From Candidatus Pantoea soli (GTDB taxonomy: Bacteria > Pseudomonadota > Gammaproteobacteria > Enterobacterales > Enterobacteriaceae), in assembly GCF_007833795.1 (NCBI RefSeq), contig NZ_CP032702.1, positions 1,674,001-1,738,000 on the forward strand: DNA of 64,000 bases. Direction: 5' to 3'. The notes below the pieces were generated by a model that searched no databases, had not been told where the DNA came from, and saw nothing but the letters and a program-made list of their open reading frames with translations. Shown here in pieces: positions 1 to 10,478 of the stretch; position 1 is the stretch's first letter; every line of letters starts with the position of its first letter. The position numbers were made by a program, and so were the translations under genes.

Positions 1-618
1 GGCGCCAGGCTGAATGTGCCGCAGTTTGGTCTCTTCAAAGTAGCCCATTACGTAATAGGAGTGGCTGTCGACCAGCGCAAACAGCGGTGAACCGGCGGTG
101 GCGTAATTGCCCGGACGCAGCGTCAGGTTACTGATCCAGCCGTCGGTGGGGGCGATCAGTGTGGTCTGCTGCAGGTTCCAGCGCGCCTGATCCAGCATCG
201 CCTGCGCGGCTTTGGCGGTTGCAGCAGCGGCGCTGGCGCTGAGGCGCGCGGCGTCGAGATCTTCAGCCGAAATCACATTGCGCGGCAGGCTGGCACGGCG
301 TGCCGCTTCATGCTGGGTTTTGGCAAGATCGGACTGCGCCTTTGCCAGCTGGGCTTCCGCATTATCCTGCGCGATTTGCCACGGCACCGGGTCGAGCTTT
401 AACAGCACCTCGCCTTTGTGCACAAACTGGTTATCCCGTACGGCCACGCTGATGATGCGGCCGGAGATATCCGGCGTGATATCGACCAGCTCAGCACGCA
501 CTTTTCCGTCGCGCGTCCAGGGCGACTGCATGTAGTAATTCCACATCCACCAGCCCGCCAGCAGCGCAGCGGCAAATACCACCAGCGTCGAAAAATATTT
601 TACCGGGTTAAATTTCAT
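1..618 (-). CDS. ydhJ: HlyD-family membrane fusion protein (YdhJ-like), C-terminus cut by window edge
   Basis: Periplasmic adaptor of an efflux system; proteins of this family bridge an inner-membrane pump and an outer-membrane channel. The reading frame on the minus strand starts with ATG at 618 and runs open to base 1, so about 206 residues are visible and the C-terminus is missing. The N-terminus has one membrane anchor (FSTLVVFAAALLAGWWMW) followed by a biotinyl-lipoyl-like segment (SPWTRDGKVRAELVDITPDI, then GRIISV), an alanine-rich coiled hairpin (residues about 85-150), and a returning lipoyl half (APTDGWISNL). It lies 6 bases downstream of ydhI. This is the ydhI-ydhJ-ydhK arrangement known opposite slyA in E. 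coli, so a YdhK-type pump is expected just outside the window. Substrate unknown. Confidence 0.88.
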   Translation of the reverse strand, partial: MKFNPVKYFSTLVVFAAALLAGWWMWNYYMQSPWTRDGKVRAELVDITPDISGRIISVAVRDNQFVHKGEVLLKLDPVPWQIAQDNAEAQLAKAQSDLAKTQHEAARRASLPRNVISAEDLDAARLSASAAAATAKAAQAMLDQARWNLQQTTLIAPTDGWISNLTLRPGNYATAGSPLFALVDSHSYYVMGYFEETKLRHIQPGA

Positions 619-624
619 GGTGCG

Positions 625-861
625 TTATCCGAGAGTCAGTAACCAGAGCGCGCCGCTGACGCACAGAATAAACAGCGATACATCCAGCAGGGTCGGATGC
701 CAGATATCGCCGGAGTACATCCAGCCGCGCAGCAGGGGATGGATGATTAGCCAGGCAAAAAAGCCCAGCAGCACCGCTTTAAACAGCGGCGGGAAAAACA
801 GGGAAGCGCCGAACACCAGGTCGGTAAGCGGGGCGGTAGCGATAAACGCGGTCAGGGACAC
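625..861 (-). CDS. ydhI: DUF1656 inner-membrane protein YdhI
   Basis: Small membrane protein of 78 residues with two hydrophobic segments (about 14-40 and 57-77) and the family motif [11 protein letters not shown] near the N-terminus. DUF1656 proteins accompany HlyD adaptors and aromatic-acid-exporter-like pumps (AaeX/YdhI type); the molecular role is not established. Start is GTG at 861, preceded by AAGGATGAG as ribosome-binding site. It is divergent from slyA and followed by ydhJ 6 bases later, so the two are probably co-transcribed and may be under SlyA control. Confidence 0.85.
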   Translation of the reverse strand: MSLTAFIATAPLTDLVFGASLFFPPLFKAVLLGFFAWLIIHPLLRGWMYSGDIWHPTLLDVSLFILCVSGALWLLTLG

Positions 862-986
862 AAATGCTCATCCTTCATTAACCCAGGCCGTTTCTTCACG
901 AAGCGTAGATGATAACGCGCCGTCTGGCCCGGGATTTGTAATTTGTCCTGTAAACTCGCAGAATAGTGTAAAATCCGGCTTGATAG

Positions 987-998
987 CTAGCAAGCTAA
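987..998. promoter_or_regulatory. candidate SlyA operator between ydhI and slyA
   Basis: CTAGCAAGCTAA matches the known SlyA site TTAGCAAGCTAA at 11 of 12 positions. It sits just 5' of the slyA ribosome-binding site (AAGGAGAGG at about 1003-1011), where an autoregulatory site is expected. The match is seen; function is inferred. Confidence 0.6.
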
Positions 999-1013
999 TT
1001 ATAAGGAGAGGAA

Positions 1014-1451
1014 ATGGATACGCCGCTTGGAACCGATCTGTCCCGTCTGGTGCGCATCTGGCGCGCCCTGATCGATCAGCGTCTGAAGCCGCTTGAGCTG
1101 ACACAAACCCACTGGGTGACGTTACACAATATTCATCAACTCCCGCCTGAGCAGTCACAGATTCAGCTGGCAAAAGCCATTGGTATCGAACAGCCTTCGC
1201 TGGTGCGCACGCTGGACCAGCTGGAAGAAAAAGGGCTGATCACCCGTGCCACCTGCGCGAATGACCGCCGGGCCAAACGCATCCGCCTTACCCGTGAAGC
1301 CGAGCCGATCATTGAGCAGGTAGAAAACGTGATTGACGCCACGCGCGATGACATTCTTTCCGGCATCAGTCTTGAGGAGATCAACCAGATGGTGACGCTG
1401 ATTGCGCGGCTTGAGAAAAACATTCTTGAACTGCAGAATCGCGAGAAATAA
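1014..1451 (+). CDS. slyA: transcriptional regulator SlyA (MarR family)
   Basis: Dimeric winged-helix regulator of 145 residues, near the usual 144-146 for SlyA. It controls envelope, virulence and efflux genes, often by displacing H-NS. The N-terminal dimerisation helices ([20 protein letters not shown]), the wHTH ([20 protein letters not shown]) and the wing ([19 protein letters not shown]) are all recognisable. Start ATG at 1014 follows a strong AAGGAGAGG. It is divergent from ydhIJ and ends at a hairpin shared with convergent slyB. Confidence 0.95.
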   Translation: MDTPLGTDLSRLVRIWRALIDQRLKPLELTQTHWVTLHNIHQLPPEQSQIQLAKAIGIEQPSLVRTLDQLEEKGLITRATCANDRRAKRIRLTREAEPIIEQVENVIDATRDDILSGISLEEINQMVTLIARLEKNILELQNREK

Positions 1452-1482
1452 AAAAACCGACGCACTGGCGTCGGTTTTTTTT
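1451..1482. terminator. terminator between slyA and slyB (probably bidirectional)
   Basis: Stem CCGACGC / GCGTCGG (1457-1463, 1468-1474) with loop ACTG. It is followed by eight T on the plus strand and preceded by a run of A, so it can also serve slyB on the minus strand. Confidence 0.85.
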
Positions 1483-1492
1483 ATCTGTGGCC

Positions 1493-1960
1493 TCAGCGCG
1501 GCGAGACGGTGACCTGGCTGCCGTTGGAGGCCAGCACCACGCGCTGTCCCACAGCGTAGCGGCTGGCAGACTGTTTCTGCACCACCATGATGGTGTTGCC
1601 GTCGTCTTTGCGGATCTCCAGCTCTACCCCGTCTGATTTGTTCATCGCACCCTGTACGCCCTGACCGGCTACGCCGCCCAGCACCGCGCCGCCGGCGGTA
1701 GCCAGACTGCGACCTGCGCCGCCGCCAATGGTGTTACCGAGGAAACCACCGAGTACCGCACCGCCAATGGCACCGATCACATTGCTGTCGTCGCCGCCCT
1801 GAATTTTCACCGGGCGCACTGACACCAGCGTGCCGTAAGAGACATTTTGTACTTGTTTGGCTTCGCTGGCGCTGTAGACATCGCCGGAAAGGGTGTCGTT
1901 ATTCACGCAACCTGCCAGCGTGACGCCGGCCAGGGCCACGGCTAAGAAACGCTTAATCAT
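1493..1960 (-). CDS. slyB: outer-membrane lipoprotein SlyB
   Basis: Lipoprotein of 155 residues. The signal peptide ends in the lipobox LAGC (lipidated Cys about 17). The mature part starts VNNDTLSGDVYSASEAKQ and then has a glycine-zipper region (IGAIGGAVLGGFLGNTIGGG) typical of the 17 kDa/SlyB family. SlyB is a PhoPQ-linked outer-membrane stress lipoprotein in relatives. The frame is open 39 codons further upstream, but the ATG at 1960 gives the signal peptide at the N-terminus and the normal family length. Convergent with slyA. Confidence 0.94.
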   Translation of the reverse strand: MIKRFLAVALAGVTLAGCVNNDTLSGDVYSASEAKQVQNVSYGTLVSVRPVKIQGGDDSNVIGAIGGAVLGGFLGNTIGGGAGRSLATAGGAVLGGVAGQGVQGAMNKSDGVELEIRKDDGNTIMVVQKQSASRYAVGQRVVLASNGSQVTVSPR

Positions 1961-2245
1961 CAGAAAGCTCCTTAATGCAAAAAATCGCCATGTTCTCATC
2001 CTGTACTGCAGAGAGTATAAGACAGAAAGCGGGTAAATGACGCTGTGTCCGAACAATATGCGGCTGGGGCGAAGCATAGACCACCCCTCATCAACAATAA
2101 TTCAATTGCGCAGTGAAAATATTTTTGTCGCGGGATGCGCGACGCAGCATCGCTGAAAAGCAGAAATTTATCATAGAATTAGCCCGGTTAATTTGCCAGG
2201 CTGTGCAGAGATGAACTGCAGGCCCGTTGCGGGTGAGGAAGCGTG

Positions 2246-3367
2246 ATGAAATCAGGACGCTATATCGGTGTAATGTCCGGCACCAGCCTTGATGGCGTGG
2301 ATGTGGTGCTGGCCGCCATTGATGAGACCATGGTGGCGCAGCAGGCCAGCTACTGCCATCCCATTCCAGCGGCGATCCGGCAGCAGGTGCTGGCTATCTG
2401 CCAGGGACAGTCGCTGACGCTGTCTCAGCTGGGGCAGCTGGATACGCAGCTGGGGCAACTTTTTGCCGAGGCGGTGCTAACGCTGATGCAGCAGCAGTCG
2501 CTGGAGGCTGCCGACATTATGGCCATCGGCTGCCACGGTCAGACAGTGTGGCACGAGCCGCAGAGCGCAGCGCCCAATACGCTGCAGATTGGCGATAACC
2601 ACCAGATTGTCGCGGCAACCGGTGTCACCGTGGTGGGGGATTTCCGCCGCCGTGACATGGCGCTGGGCGGACAGGGTGCGCCGCTGGTGCCAGCGTTTCA
2701 TCAGGCATTACTGATGGACAGCGTGGAGCGGCGGATGGTGCTGAATATTGGCGGCATCGCTAATCTCTCGCTGTTGATCCCTGGACAGCCGGTACGCGGC
2801 TTCGATACCGGACCCGGTAATATGCTGATCGATGCGTGGATCTGGCGGCACAAAGGCCAGGCCTATGATAAAGATGCGGCGTGGGCGCGCAGCGGCCAGG
2901 TGGTGCCGGCACTGCTGGAACATATGCTGCGCGATCCGTGGTTCGCGCTGCCGCCGCCCAAGAGCACCGGACGCGAATATTTCAACCTTGGCTGGGTGGA
3001 GCGTCAGCTGCAGCGCTTCCCGGCGCTGGCGGCGCAGGATGTGCAGGCCACGCTCAGCGAGCTAACGGCGATCACCATCGCCCATCAGGTCCAGCTCAAT
3101 GACGGCTGCGATCGCCTGCTGGTGTGCGGTGGCGGCAGCCGCAATCCGCTGCTGATGGCACGGCTGGCAGCGCATCTGCCGGGCACCGAGGTTGGCACCA
3201 CCGATGAGGCCGGCATCAGCGGCGATGACATGGAGGCACTGGCCTTTGCCTGGCTGGCATGCCGCACGCTCTCCGGCCTGCCCGGCAATTTACCGGCGGT
3301 CACCGGCGCGCGCGAGATGAGCGTGCTGGGGGCCATCTATCCGGCGAACAACCGCACGACACGTTAA
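2246..3367 (+). CDS. anmK: anhydro-N-acetylmuramic acid kinase
   Basis: Phosphorylates and opens 1,6-anhydro-MurNAc to MurNAc-6-phosphate during peptidoglycan recycling in the cytoplasm. The N-terminal phosphate loop [14 protein letters not shown], the [11 protein letters not shown] motif, the [19 protein letters not shown] stretch and the [11 protein letters not shown] segment all match AnmK. Length is 373 residues from the ATG at 2246; a GTG one codon earlier (2243) is possible, and GAGGA is upstream. Followed 9 bases later by mliC and then pdxH, the same order as in E. coli. Confidence 0.96.
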   Translation: MKSGRYIGVMSGTSLDGVDVVLAAIDETMVAQQASYCHPIPAAIRQQVLAICQGQSLTLSQLGQLDTQLGQLFAEAVLTLMQQQSLEAADIMAIGCHGQTVWHEPQSAAPNTLQIGDNHQIVAATGVTVVGDFRRRDMALGGQGAPLVPAFHQALLMDSVERRMVLNIGGIANLSLLIPGQPVRGFDTGPGNMLIDAWIWRHKGQAYDKDAAWARSGQVVPALLEHMLRDPWFALPPPKSTGREYFNLGWVERQLQRFPALAAQDVQATLSELTAITIAHQVQLNDGCDRLLVCGGGSRNPLLMARLAAHLPGTEVGTTDEAGISGDDMEALAFAWLACRTLSGLPGNLPAVTGAREMSVLGAIYPANNRTTR

Positions 3368-3376
3368 GGAGCACGT

Positions 3377-3703
3377 ATGAAAAAGTTAATGATGCTGACC
3401 GGCGCGGCTCTGCTGAGCGGCTGCGGCATGCTGCACTCCGCGCCCGAGGCGCCGCAAACCCTGCACTACCAGTGCGGCACTCTGCCGCTGACGGTCACGC
3501 AGGATAACGCCAGGCAGCAGGTAAGCTTTATTCTTGATGGCAAGCCGCTGACGCTGACGCAGACCGTTTCGGCGTCCGGCGCACGTTACAGCGACGGCAC
3601 TTACGTCTTCTGGTCTAAAGGCAACAGCGCCTTTGTTGAACGTCATGACAAAATCGTCATTAATGACTGTGAACTGCACAATGCGGATGCGTCCGCCCGG
3701 TAA
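3377..3703 (+). CDS. mliC: membrane-bound C-type lysozyme inhibitor MliC
   Basis: Periplasm-facing lipoprotein that inhibits C-type (host) lysozyme. The signal peptide ends in a lipobox (ALLSGC). The mature domain has the MliC core [12 protein letters not shown] and the conserved [20 protein letters not shown] segment containing the active loop Ser and Lys; two cysteines (in YQCG and NDCEL) probably form the family disulfide. Length 108 residues is typical. It lies between anmK and pdxH with short gaps, suggesting co-transcription. Confidence 0.9.
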   Translation: MKKLMMLTGAALLSGCGMLHSAPEAPQTLHYQCGTLPLTVTQDNARQQVSFILDGKPLTLTQTVSASGARYSDGTYVFWSKGNSAFVERHDKIVINDCELHNADASAR

Positions 3704-3717
3704 CGAAGAGAACCCCC

Positions 3718-4374
3718 ATGAGCGACAGTGATAGCCTGCAAAACATTGCCCACCTGCGTCGTGAATACACCCGCGGCGGGCTGCGTCGTAAAGATCTGCC
3801 TGACCATCCCTTAGCGCTGTTTGAGCAGTGGCTGCAGCAGGCGTGTGCCGCGCAGCTGCCGGATCCCACCGCCATGACCGTGGCCACCGTGGACAGCAGT
3901 GGGCAGCCCTATCAGCGTATTGTGCTGCTCAAGCACTACGACGAGCAGGGCATGGTGTTTTACACCAATCTCGGCAGCCGCAAGGCCCGCCAGCTGGAGG
4001 GCAATCCGCGTATTGCGCTGCACTTCCCGTGGCACTTTCTTGAGCGCCAGGTCATGGTGCTGGGCGAGGTAGAAAAGCTGTCGCCGGTAGAGGTGCTGAA
4101 GTATTTTCACAGCCGTCCGCGTGACAGCCAGATCGGCGCCTGGGTATCGAAGCAGTCCAGCCGGATTTCGGCGCGCGGCGTGCTGGAAGGCAAATTCCTT
4201 GAGCTGAAGCAGAAGTTTCAGCAGGGCGAAGTGCCACTGCCCAGCTTCTGGGGCGGTTTCCGCGTGCGTTTCCATACCATGGAGTTCTGGCAGGGGGGCG
4301 AGCACCGTCTGCATGACCGCTTCCTCTACCAGCGCGATGGCGATGGCTGGACGATTGACCGTTTAGCCCCGTAA
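3718..4374 (+). CDS. pdxH: pyridoxine/pyridoxamine 5'-phosphate oxidase
   Basis: FMN-dependent enzyme oxidising PNP or PMP to pyridoxal 5'-phosphate, the last step of vitamin B6 synthesis and salvage. 218 residues, as in E. coli. Family features are seen: [15 protein letters not shown] at the N-terminus, [20 protein letters not shown] (FMN phosphate binding) and the C-terminal [13 protein letters not shown]...GWTIDRLAP signature. Start ATG at 3718 lies 11 bases after the end of mliC. The B6 salvage kinase pdxY lies about 1.5 kb downstream. Confidence 0.97.
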   Translation: MSDSDSLQNIAHLRREYTRGGLRRKDLPDHPLALFEQWLQQACAAQLPDPTAMTVATVDSSGQPYQRIVLLKHYDEQGMVFYTNLGSRKARQLEGNPRIALHFPWHFLERQVMVLGEVEKLSPVEVLKYFHSRPRDSQIGAWVSKQSSRISARGVLEGKFLELKQKFQQGEVPLPSFWGGFRVRFHTMEFWQGGEHRLHDRFLYQRDGDGWTIDRLAP

Positions 4375-4512
4375 AACTGCGTTTTCCCCTTTTCAGCGCT
4401 GGCGCAGTTGGCGTCAGCGCTTTATGCTATAGCCCTCATTTTTTTCGTATCCGCAAGTCAGCGGAAAGCTGTGTACCAGCCCGGGTGCAGTGTGATCAAT
4501 TTGGAGTCAGTG

Positions 4513-5787
4513 ATGACCAGCAGTAACCTGATACAACAATTGCAAGAGAGGGGCTTAGTCGCCCAGGTAACGGATGAAGAAGCGTTAGCAGAGCGACTGG
4601 CGCAAGGGCCAATTGCACTCTATTGCGGCTTTGATCCGACCGCAGACAGCTTGCATTTGGGCCATCTGGTGCCGCTGCTCTGCCTGAAGCGCTTTCAGGA
4701 TGCCGGACACAAGCCGGTAGCGCTGGTGGGCGGTGCCACCGGTCTGATTGGCGATCCCAGCTTTAAAGCCGCCGAGCGCAAGCTCAACACCGCAGACACC
4801 GTGGGTGAGTGGGTCGAGAAGATCCGCAACCAGGTTGCGCCGTTCCTCAGCTTTGACTGCGGTGACAACAGTGCGATTGCCGCCAATAACTATGACTGGT
4901 TTGGCGGTATGAACGTGCTGACCTTCCTGCGCGATATCGGCAAGCACTTCTCGGTGAATCAGATGATCAACCGCGAAGCGGTGAAAATGCGTCTGAACCG
5001 GGAAGATCAGGGCATTTCCTACACCGAGTTCTCCTATAACCTGCTACAGGGCTATGACTTTGCCGAGCTGAACAAGCGTCATGACGTGGTGCTGCAGATT
5101 GGCGGCTCTGACCAGTGGGGCAACATCACCTCCGGTATCGATCTCACCCGCCGTCTGCATCAGCAGCAGGTGTGGGGGCTGACTGTCCCGCTGATCACCA
5201 AATCCGATGGCACCAAATTTGGCAAAACCGAAGGTGGCGCAGTGTGGCTGGACGCGAAGAAAACCAGCCCGTACAAATTCTACCAGTTCTGGATCAACAC
5301 CGCGGACGCGGACGTTTATCGCTTCCTGAAGTTCTTCACCTTCATGAGCATCGACGAGATCAATGCGCTGGAAGAAGAGGACAAAAACAGCGGCAAAGCG
5401 CCGCGTGCCCAGTATGTGCTGGCCGAGCAGGTTACCCGTCTGGTGCATGGCGAAAGCGGCCTGATGGCGGCCAGACGTATCACCGAAAGCCTGTTCTCGG
5501 GTTCCCTGAGCGACATGACCGAAGCGGACTTTGAGCAGCTGGCGCAGGATGGTATGCCAACCATCACCCTCAGCGCGGATGACGACCTGCAGCAGGCGCT
5601 GGTTGCCGCGGAGCTGGTGCCGTCTCGCGGCCAGGCGCGCACCATGATTGGCTCCAATGCCGTCTCTGTTAATGGTGAAAAACAATCCGATGCCGAGTAC
5701 CGCTTCAGCGACAGCGATAAACTGTTTGGCCGCTTTACGCTCCTGCGTCGTGGCAAAAAACACTACTGCCTGATTAACTGGCAGTAA
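4513..5787 (+). CDS. tyrS: tyrosyl-tRNA synthetase
   Basis: Class I aminoacyl-tRNA synthetase charging tRNA-Tyr; 424 residues, normal length. The HIGH-type motif appears as HLGH inside [17 protein letters not shown], the KMSKS-type loop as KFGKTEG, and the C-terminal S4 RNA-binding domain as [18 protein letters not shown]. The open frame extends 35 codons upstream, but ATG at 4513 preceded by GGAGTCAGTG fits the E. coli start ([15 protein letters not shown]). A rho-independent terminator separates it from pdxY. Confidence 0.98.
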   Translation: MTSSNLIQQLQERGLVAQVTDEEALAERLAQGPIALYCGFDPTADSLHLGHLVPLLCLKRFQDAGHKPVALVGGATGLIGDPSFKAAERKLNTADTVGEWVEKIRNQVAPFLSFDCGDNSAIAANNYDWFGGMNVLTFLRDIGKHFSVNQMINREAVKMRLNREDQGISYTEFSYNLLQGYDFAELNKRHDVVLQIGGSDQWGNITSGIDLTRRLHQQQVWGLTVPLITKSDGTKFGKTEGGAVWLDAKKTSPYKFYQFWINTADADVYRFLKFFTFMSIDEINALEEEDKNSGKAPRAQYVLAEQVTRLVHGESGLMAARRITESLFSGSLSDMTEADFEQLAQDGMPTITLSADDDLQQALVAAELVPSRGQARTMIGSNAVSVNGEKQSDAEYRFSDSDKLFGRFTLLRRGKKHYCLINWQ

Positions 5788-5792
5788 GGTGC

Positions 5793-5818
5793 AAGGGCCG
5801 GCTAGCGGCCCTTTTTTC
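5793..5818 (+). terminator. tyrS terminator
   Basis: AAGGGCCG / CGGCCCTT stem (5793-5800, 5806-5813) with loop GCTAG, then a T run. It lies just after the tyrS stop and before pdxY. Confidence 0.85.
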
Positions 5819-5842
5819 AGGGTAAGGCAGTGCAGGGCAACA

Positions 5843-6703
5843 ATGAAAAATATCCTCGCAATACAGTCTCACGTTGTTTACGGTCATGCTGGCAACAGCG
5901 CCGCCGAGTTTCCGATGCGCCGCATGGGCGCAAACGTTTGGCCACTCAATACGGTCCAGTTCTCTAACCATACCCAGTACGGGCACTGGACCGGCACCGT
6001 GATGCCCGCCACTCATCTGACCGATATCGTCAGGGGCATTGCGGCAATCGACCGTCTGAAAACCTGTGATGCGGTGCTGAGCGGTTATCTGGGTTCCGCC
6101 GAGCAGGGTGAACAGATTCTGGACATCGTGCGTCAGGTGAAAGCGGCCAATCCCGACGCCTGGTACTTCTGCGACCCGGTGATGGGTCATCCGGAAAAAG
6201 GCTGCATCGTGGCACCGGGCGTGGCGGAGTTTCACTGCAGGCAGGCGATGCCGGCCAGCGATTTGATCGCCCCCAATCTGCTGGAGCTGGAGATGCTCAG
6301 CGGTCAGACGGTCGCCAATGTCGAACAGGCCGTGGTGGCCGCGCAGGCGCTGATCGCGCAGGGGCCGAAAGTGGTGCTGGTGAAACACCTTGCGCGCGCC
6401 GGGCGGCGCAGCGATCGCTTTGAGATGCTGCTGGTCACCGCCGACGCAAGCTGGCATATCAGCCGTCCGTTAGTGGATTTTGGCGTGCGGCAACCGGTGG
6501 GCGTGGGCGACCTGACCAGCGGCCTGCTGCTGGTGGATTTGCTGCACGGTAAAAGCCTGCAGGCAGCGCTGGAGCACGTCACAGCGGCAGTGTATGAAGT
6601 GATGCTGAAAACCCACGAGATGGGTGAATATGAGCTGCAGCTGGTGGCTGCACAGGATGCGATTGCGCAGCCTGTGCAGCACTTTGCCGCAGAAAAACTG
6701 TAA
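5843..6703 (+). CDS. pdxY: pyridoxal kinase PdxY
   Basis: Ribokinase-family kinase of the B6 salvage pathway (pyridoxal to PLP). 286 residues. Family features: [20 protein letters not shown] at the N-terminus, [14 protein letters not shown], and the anion-hole/catalytic segment [17 protein letters not shown] with its Asp. ATG at 5843 gives the family N-terminus (MKNILAIQS); an upstream in-frame extension of 18 codons is not needed. Same tyrS-pdxY-gstA order as E. coli. Confidence 0.95.
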   Translation: MKNILAIQSHVVYGHAGNSAAEFPMRRMGANVWPLNTVQFSNHTQYGHWTGTVMPATHLTDIVRGIAAIDRLKTCDAVLSGYLGSAEQGEQILDIVRQVKAANPDAWYFCDPVMGHPEKGCIVAPGVAEFHCRQAMPASDLIAPNLLELEMLSGQTVANVEQAVVAAQALIAQGPKVVLVKHLARAGRRSDRFEMLLVTADASWHISRPLVDFGVRQPVGVGDLTSGLLLVDLLHGKSLQAALEHVTAAVYEVMLKTHEMGEYELQLVAAQDAIAQPVQHFAAEKL

Positions 6704-6708
6704 TACCT

Positions 6709-6733
6709 GACGGGCGGCATGTCGCCGCCCGTC
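6709..6733. terminator. perfect hairpin between convergent pdxY and gstA
   Basis: GACGGGCGGC / GCCGCCCGTC, a 10-bp perfect stem with a 5-base loop (ATGTC), located between two convergent stop codons. There is no T run on either side, so terminator function is only inferred from position. Confidence 0.5.
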
Positions 6734-6745
6734 AATGCCGCGCCG

Positions 6746-7351
6746 TTACGCCAGGCCTTCAGCCTGCAGCGCTGCCTGTACTGCGGGCCGTTCTGCTACC
6801 CGGTTGAACCAGCTCTCCAGCGCCTCCAGTCCGTCAAGGTCCAGCCGGATCGCCTTCGCCCAGCGCGTCACCACAAACAGGTAGGCATCGGCCACCGTAA
6901 AGCGCAGCCCCATCAGCCACTGCTTGTCCTGCAGTGCCGCATCCACCAGACGATACTTCTTCTCCAGCTGCGCCCGCACGATGGTTTTGTACGCTTCCGG
7001 CGTATCCGGACGAAACAGCGGGGAAAAGGTTTTATGCAGTTCGCTGCTGATAAAACTCAGCCACTCCAGCGTGTGATAGCGCGTCAGGCTGCCGGTCGGG
7101 GCCAGCAGATTGCGGTCGGGTTTCAGGTCGGCCAGATACTGCACAATCGCCACGCCTTCGGTCAGCAGCGTGCCATCATCAAACTGCAGCGCAGGCACCT
7201 GGCCTTTTGGGTTGATCTGCCAGTAATCCTCACCCTGTTCGGTGACTTTTTTCTGCAAATCAACGTTCACCTGCGTGAAGTCGAGCCCGCACTCACGCGC
7301 AACAATATGGGGCGACAGCGAACAGGCACCGGGCTTGCAATAGAGTTTCAT
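6746..7351 (-). CDS. gstA: glutathione S-transferase
   Basis: Cytosolic beta-class GST that conjugates glutathione to electrophiles. The N-terminal thioredoxin fold carries the catalytic Cys/Ser region [18 protein letters not shown], the cis-Pro segment [20 protein letters not shown], and a C-terminal helical domain with FTVADAYLF. Length 201 residues equals E. coli GstA. Two adjacent ATGs (7354 and 7351) follow AAGGAG; the second gives the family N-terminus. Confidence 0.93.
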   Translation of the reverse strand: MKLYCKPGACSLSPHIVARECGLDFTQVNVDLQKKVTEQGEDYWQINPKGQVPALQFDDGTLLTEGVAIVQYLADLKPDRNLLAPTGSLTRYHTLEWLSFISSELHKTFSPLFRPDTPEAYKTIVRAQLEKKYRLVDAALQDKQWLMGLRFTVADAYLFVVTRWAKAIRLDLDGLEALESWFNRVAERPAVQAALQAEGLA

Positions 7352-7673
7352 CATGGCTTCTCCTTAAGGGACGATACAATCATCACAGCAGCATAGAACT
7401 GCCAGCGTTTTTTACCCGTGACCGCGATCGGCAATCGTAGTCATACCGTGAGTGCGCAGGCCGACGTGCATCAGGACGGCGCGCGTCCGGATAATCGCTC
7501 AGCAGCGCGCGAACGGCGTCACTCAGGCCGTCTGGCGGGATCGCCTAAAAGCGGTAACGCTGTACGACAGGCGGTGTCAGGGTGCACCGGGCGGCGCTGA
7601 GACCTGCCTAAAGTACAAGGGAAAGCGGGGGATGGGAAGGAAGAAAAAAGCCGGGCGGGGCCCGGCTGTATGC
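7352..7673. other. intergenic region gstA-dtpA
   Basis: About 320 bases without a supported gene. It holds the gstA ribosome-binding site, presumably its promoter, and the dtpA terminator at the right end. Open frames here have no recognisable protein character. Confidence 0.6.
7641..7667 (-). terminator. dtpA terminator
   Basis: Stem AGCCGGG / CCCGGCT (7649-7655, 7661-7667), followed on the minus strand by a T run. It lies 7 bases beyond the dtpA stop. Confidence 0.85.
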
Positions 7674-9179
7674 TTACTGATTCGCGTTAGCGCGCGTCAG
7701 TTCAGGTTGCGCGTCATTCTGCGCCATGCGGTTCAGCAGCGGTGCGGTCACCAGCATCAGCAGGGCGATCGCGCCGGTGGCAATGCCAATCTGCTGGAAC
7801 ACCTGGCTGTAAACCGCCAGAGAGGCATGCGGATCGGTGACGTTTCCCGGTACCGCCATCAGATTAGCCACTTTACCGGCAATCATCGCTGCGCCTGCGG
7901 TGGTCAGGAACCAGGAACCCATAATAAAGCCCATCAGACGCTGTGGCACCAGCTGAGCCACCATCGCCAGACCCAGACCGGAGATCATCAGCTCACCGAT
8001 ACTCTGCAGCGCATAGCTCAGGATCAGCCAGTTCACCGAGACGATACCGGCTTCATTGGCAAATTTTGCGCCAAACGGCAAAACAAGGAACGCCGCTGAG
8101 CAGAGTATCATGCCGATAGCGAACTTGTGCGGCATCGGCAGCTTATCGCCCAGCTTATTGTAGACCGCCGCCAGAATCGGGCTGGCAACCATAATCCAGA
8201 ACGGATTCAGCGCCTGGAACTGCTCCGGCTCGAAGTTAATCCCCAGAATCGCATGCTCAACGTTACGAATGGCAAAGAAGTTCAGTGAAGTCGGCATCTG
8301 CATGTAGAGCACGAAGAACACAATCGCTTCAAGCATCAGCAGGAAAGCCACAATCATCTTACGACGCGCAGCACCGTGCAGCGCGAACGCTTCTTTGGCA
8401 AAGATCAGCACGATACCGACGGCAACCACGCCCAGCGTCATGCGGGCAATGTTCTGATGATGCAGCAGCCAGGCGGCCAGCGCCACCAGCGCCACCACGC
8501 CCACCAGCGTCATCAGCAGTTTGCCGAGCTGCAGCGGAGCGAAATCGGGTTTTGAGCCGTAGTTTTTCACCAGGCGCTGGCAGAACAGGAAGTTCAGCAG
8601 GGTGATCACCAGGCCCACCACCGACAGCGAGAAGGCGGCGCCCCAGCCAAAGCGGGCCGCCAGCCATGGCGTCAGCATCATGGAGAACAGCGAACCGATG
8701 TTGATCGACATGTAGAACATGGTGAACGCCCCGTCGATGCGCGGGTCGTCTTTCTCATAGCAGGTGGAGAGCAGGGAAGACGGGTTGGCTTTGAACAGCC
8801 CGCTGCCGACTGCGATGGTGGCCATGCCGACATACACCATCATGGTGTTATGTCCGGAGAAGGCGATCATCGCATAGCCCAGCGCCAGCACCATCACGCC
8901 CAGCACGATGACGCGCTTGGTGCCCAGCACTTTATCCCCCAGCCAGCCGCCGATGGCGACCAGTCCGTAGACCAGCGCGCTGAACGAGGTGAACAGCGTA
9001 ATGGAATCAGCTTCGGACATGCCCAGCTGTTTCACCAGGTAGACCGCCATGATGGCCTGCAGGCCATAGAAACCGAAACGTTCCCACAGCTCGATGGAGA
9101 AGATCAGATAAAACGCTTTCGGCTGCCGGAAGGCGTTGAGGCTTACCGCCTCGTCAGTGTGTTTGTTTGCAGTTGACAC
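7674..9179 (-). CDS. dtpA: proton-dependent di-/tripeptide transporter DtpA
   Basis: POT/PTR-family inner-membrane symporter importing di- and tripeptides with protons; 501 residues versus 500 in E. coli, with about 14 membrane segments. The family signature [19 protein letters not shown] (ExxERFxYYG type) and the [14 protein letters not shown] loop are present. The start is taken as GTG at 9179, because it yields the family N-terminus ([20 protein letters not shown]) and is preceded by GAGG at 5 bases; the frame is open 26 codons further upstream. Confidence 0.95.
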   Translation of the reverse strand: MSTANKHTDEAVSLNAFRQPKAFYLIFSIELWERFGFYGLQAIMAVYLVKQLGMSEADSITLFTSFSALVYGLVAIGGWLGDKVLGTKRVIVLGVMVLALGYAMIAFSGHNTMMVYVGMATIAVGSGLFKANPSSLLSTCYEKDDPRIDGAFTMFYMSINIGSLFSMMLTPWLAARFGWGAAFSLSVVGLVITLLNFLFCQRLVKNYGSKPDFAPLQLGKLLMTLVGVVALVALAAWLLHHQNIARMTLGVVAVGIVLIFAKEAFALHGAARRKMIVAFLLMLEAIVFFVLYMQMPTSLNFFAIRNVEHAILGINFEPEQFQALNPFWIMVASPILAAVYNKLGDKLPMPHKFAIGMILCSAAFLVLPFGAKFANEAGIVSVNWLILSYALQSIGELMISGLGLAMVAQLVPQRLMGFIMGSWFLTTAGAAMIAGKVANLMAVPGNVTDPHASLAVYSQVFQQIGIATGAIALLMLVTAPLLNRMAQNDAQPELTRANANQ

Positions 9180-9813
9180 GTGTACCTCAGTTTTATATAT
9201 CGCCTGTTTTACGACAGGAATTAAGTCTGCGTCGGGTCGGGTCATCCCGCGCAACATTGTTATTAGAAAGGAAAAACGCGGCCTAATTTGGCTGAATCAG
9301 ACCCACAGGGCAAGCATTTTCTGCACGCTGAAATACAGGTTACTGGCAGGGTTAAAACCATGAAGCGAAGTTGTAAATCAGTGTTAAATACTGCAAGGCA
9401 GCAGTATATCAGAATAATACGGTTGACTGGAAACCTGAGCGATCATTTTCCTGAAATAAACCACCTGCTGCGTGATTTGCAGAACATAACGCTAATGATG
9501 ATACATTATGCCGTAAATGACTCCGTGAATGGTCATATATTGAGCCCAATTGACTGATTGCTGAGCACAAAGCGCAGCCAGAAGTTTCCGGAAAGCTAAA
9601 AGATTGATCCTGCTCACAAATTCATAGATTAATTCAGCATGCAAAAAAACAAAGCGCCGCGGTACGGCGAATCTGCCGCTTTTTTCGTCGCATTGTCGGG
9701 CATAAATGCACTCAATCCTCTGAACGACGTGCTGAACCGCCGCACAGTGAGCACAGGAAGCGTAAAGAAGGCGATTACGGTGACGTGGCAGCAGGCTGCA
9801 GCCGGAAGGGCAT
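9180..9813. other. long intergenic region upstream of dtpA and downstream of nth
   Basis: About 630 bases, AT-richer than its neighbours, without a supported gene. It should contain the dtpA promoter and leader. At 9646-9686 an imperfect hairpin (CGCCG / CGGCG inside AAAGCG / CGCTTT arms, with an A run on the left and a T run on the right) could be a bidirectional terminator. An 89-codon frame at 9288-9557 shows no recognisable family and is not called. Confidence 0.5.
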
Positions 9814-9836
9814 AAAAAAGCCGCCCTCAGGGCGGC
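9814..9836 (-). terminator. terminator of the rsx-nth operon
   Basis: Perfect stem GCCGCCCT / AGGGCGGC (9820-9827, 9829-9836) with a T run following on the minus strand, 6 bases after the nth stop. Confidence 0.88.
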
Positions 9837-9842
9837 GTGGTG

Positions 9843-10478
9843 TCAGAGATCGGTTTTGGCGTCAAATTCGCACAGGTCTTCGATCAGGCAGGAGCCACAG
9901 CGCGGTTTGCGGGCCACGCAGGTGTAGCGGCCGTGCAGAATCAGCCAGTGATGACAATCGACTTTAAAGGCAGGCGGCACCACTTTCAGCAGCTTCTCTT
10001 CCACTTCTTCTACGTTTTTCCCGGGCGCAAAGCGCGTGCGGTTACTGACGCGGAAAATATGCGTGTCCACGGCAATCGTGGGCCAGCCAAAGGCGGTATT
10101 CAGCACCACATTGGCGGTTTTGCGCCCGACGCCGGGCAGCGCTTCCAGCGCTGCGCGATCTTCCGGCACCTCGCCGCCGTGTTTTTCCAGCAGGATACGG
10201 CAGGTTTTAATGATGTTTTCCGCTTTGCTGTTGAACAGACCAATGGTTCTGATGTGCTCTTTTACCCCCTCCACGCCCAGCGCCAGCAGGGCGGCGGGGG
10301 TGTTCGCCACCGGATAGAGCTTTGCCGTCGCCTTATTGACGCTGACATCGGTGGCCTGCGCCGAGAGCAGCACCGCAATCAGCAGCTCAAACGGCGAGGT
10401 AAAGTGCAGTTCAGTGGTGGGATGAGGGTTGTTATCCCGCAGCCGTGTCAGGATCTGCAAACGTTTCTCTTTATTCAC
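9843..10478 (-). CDS. nth: endonuclease III (DNA glycosylase/AP lyase)
   Basis: Base-excision repair enzyme removing oxidised pyrimidines and cleaving AP sites. 211 residues, as in E. coli. The helix-hairpin-helix with catalytic Lys ([12 protein letters not shown]), the catalytic Asp ([11 protein letters not shown]) and the C-terminal 4Fe-4S ligands ([19 protein letters not shown]) are visible. Start overlaps the rsxE stop by 4 bases, so translation is probably coupled. It is the last gene of the rsx operon. Confidence 0.98.
   Translation of the reverse strand: MNKEKRLQILTRLRDNNPHPTTELHFTSPFELLIAVLLSAQATDVSVNKATAKLYPVANTPAALLALGVEGVKEHIRTIGLFNSKAENIIKTCRILLEKHGGEVPEDRAALEALPGVGRKTANVVLNTAFGWPTIAVDTHIFRVSNRTRFAPGKNVEEVEEKLLKVVPPAFKVDCHHWLILHGRYTCVARKPRCGSCLIEDLCEFDAKTDL

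Noticed and set aside
9288..9557. 89-codon frame between dtpA and nth
   Set aside because: No recognisable domain and no good ribosome-binding site; lies in a region that reads as intergenic.
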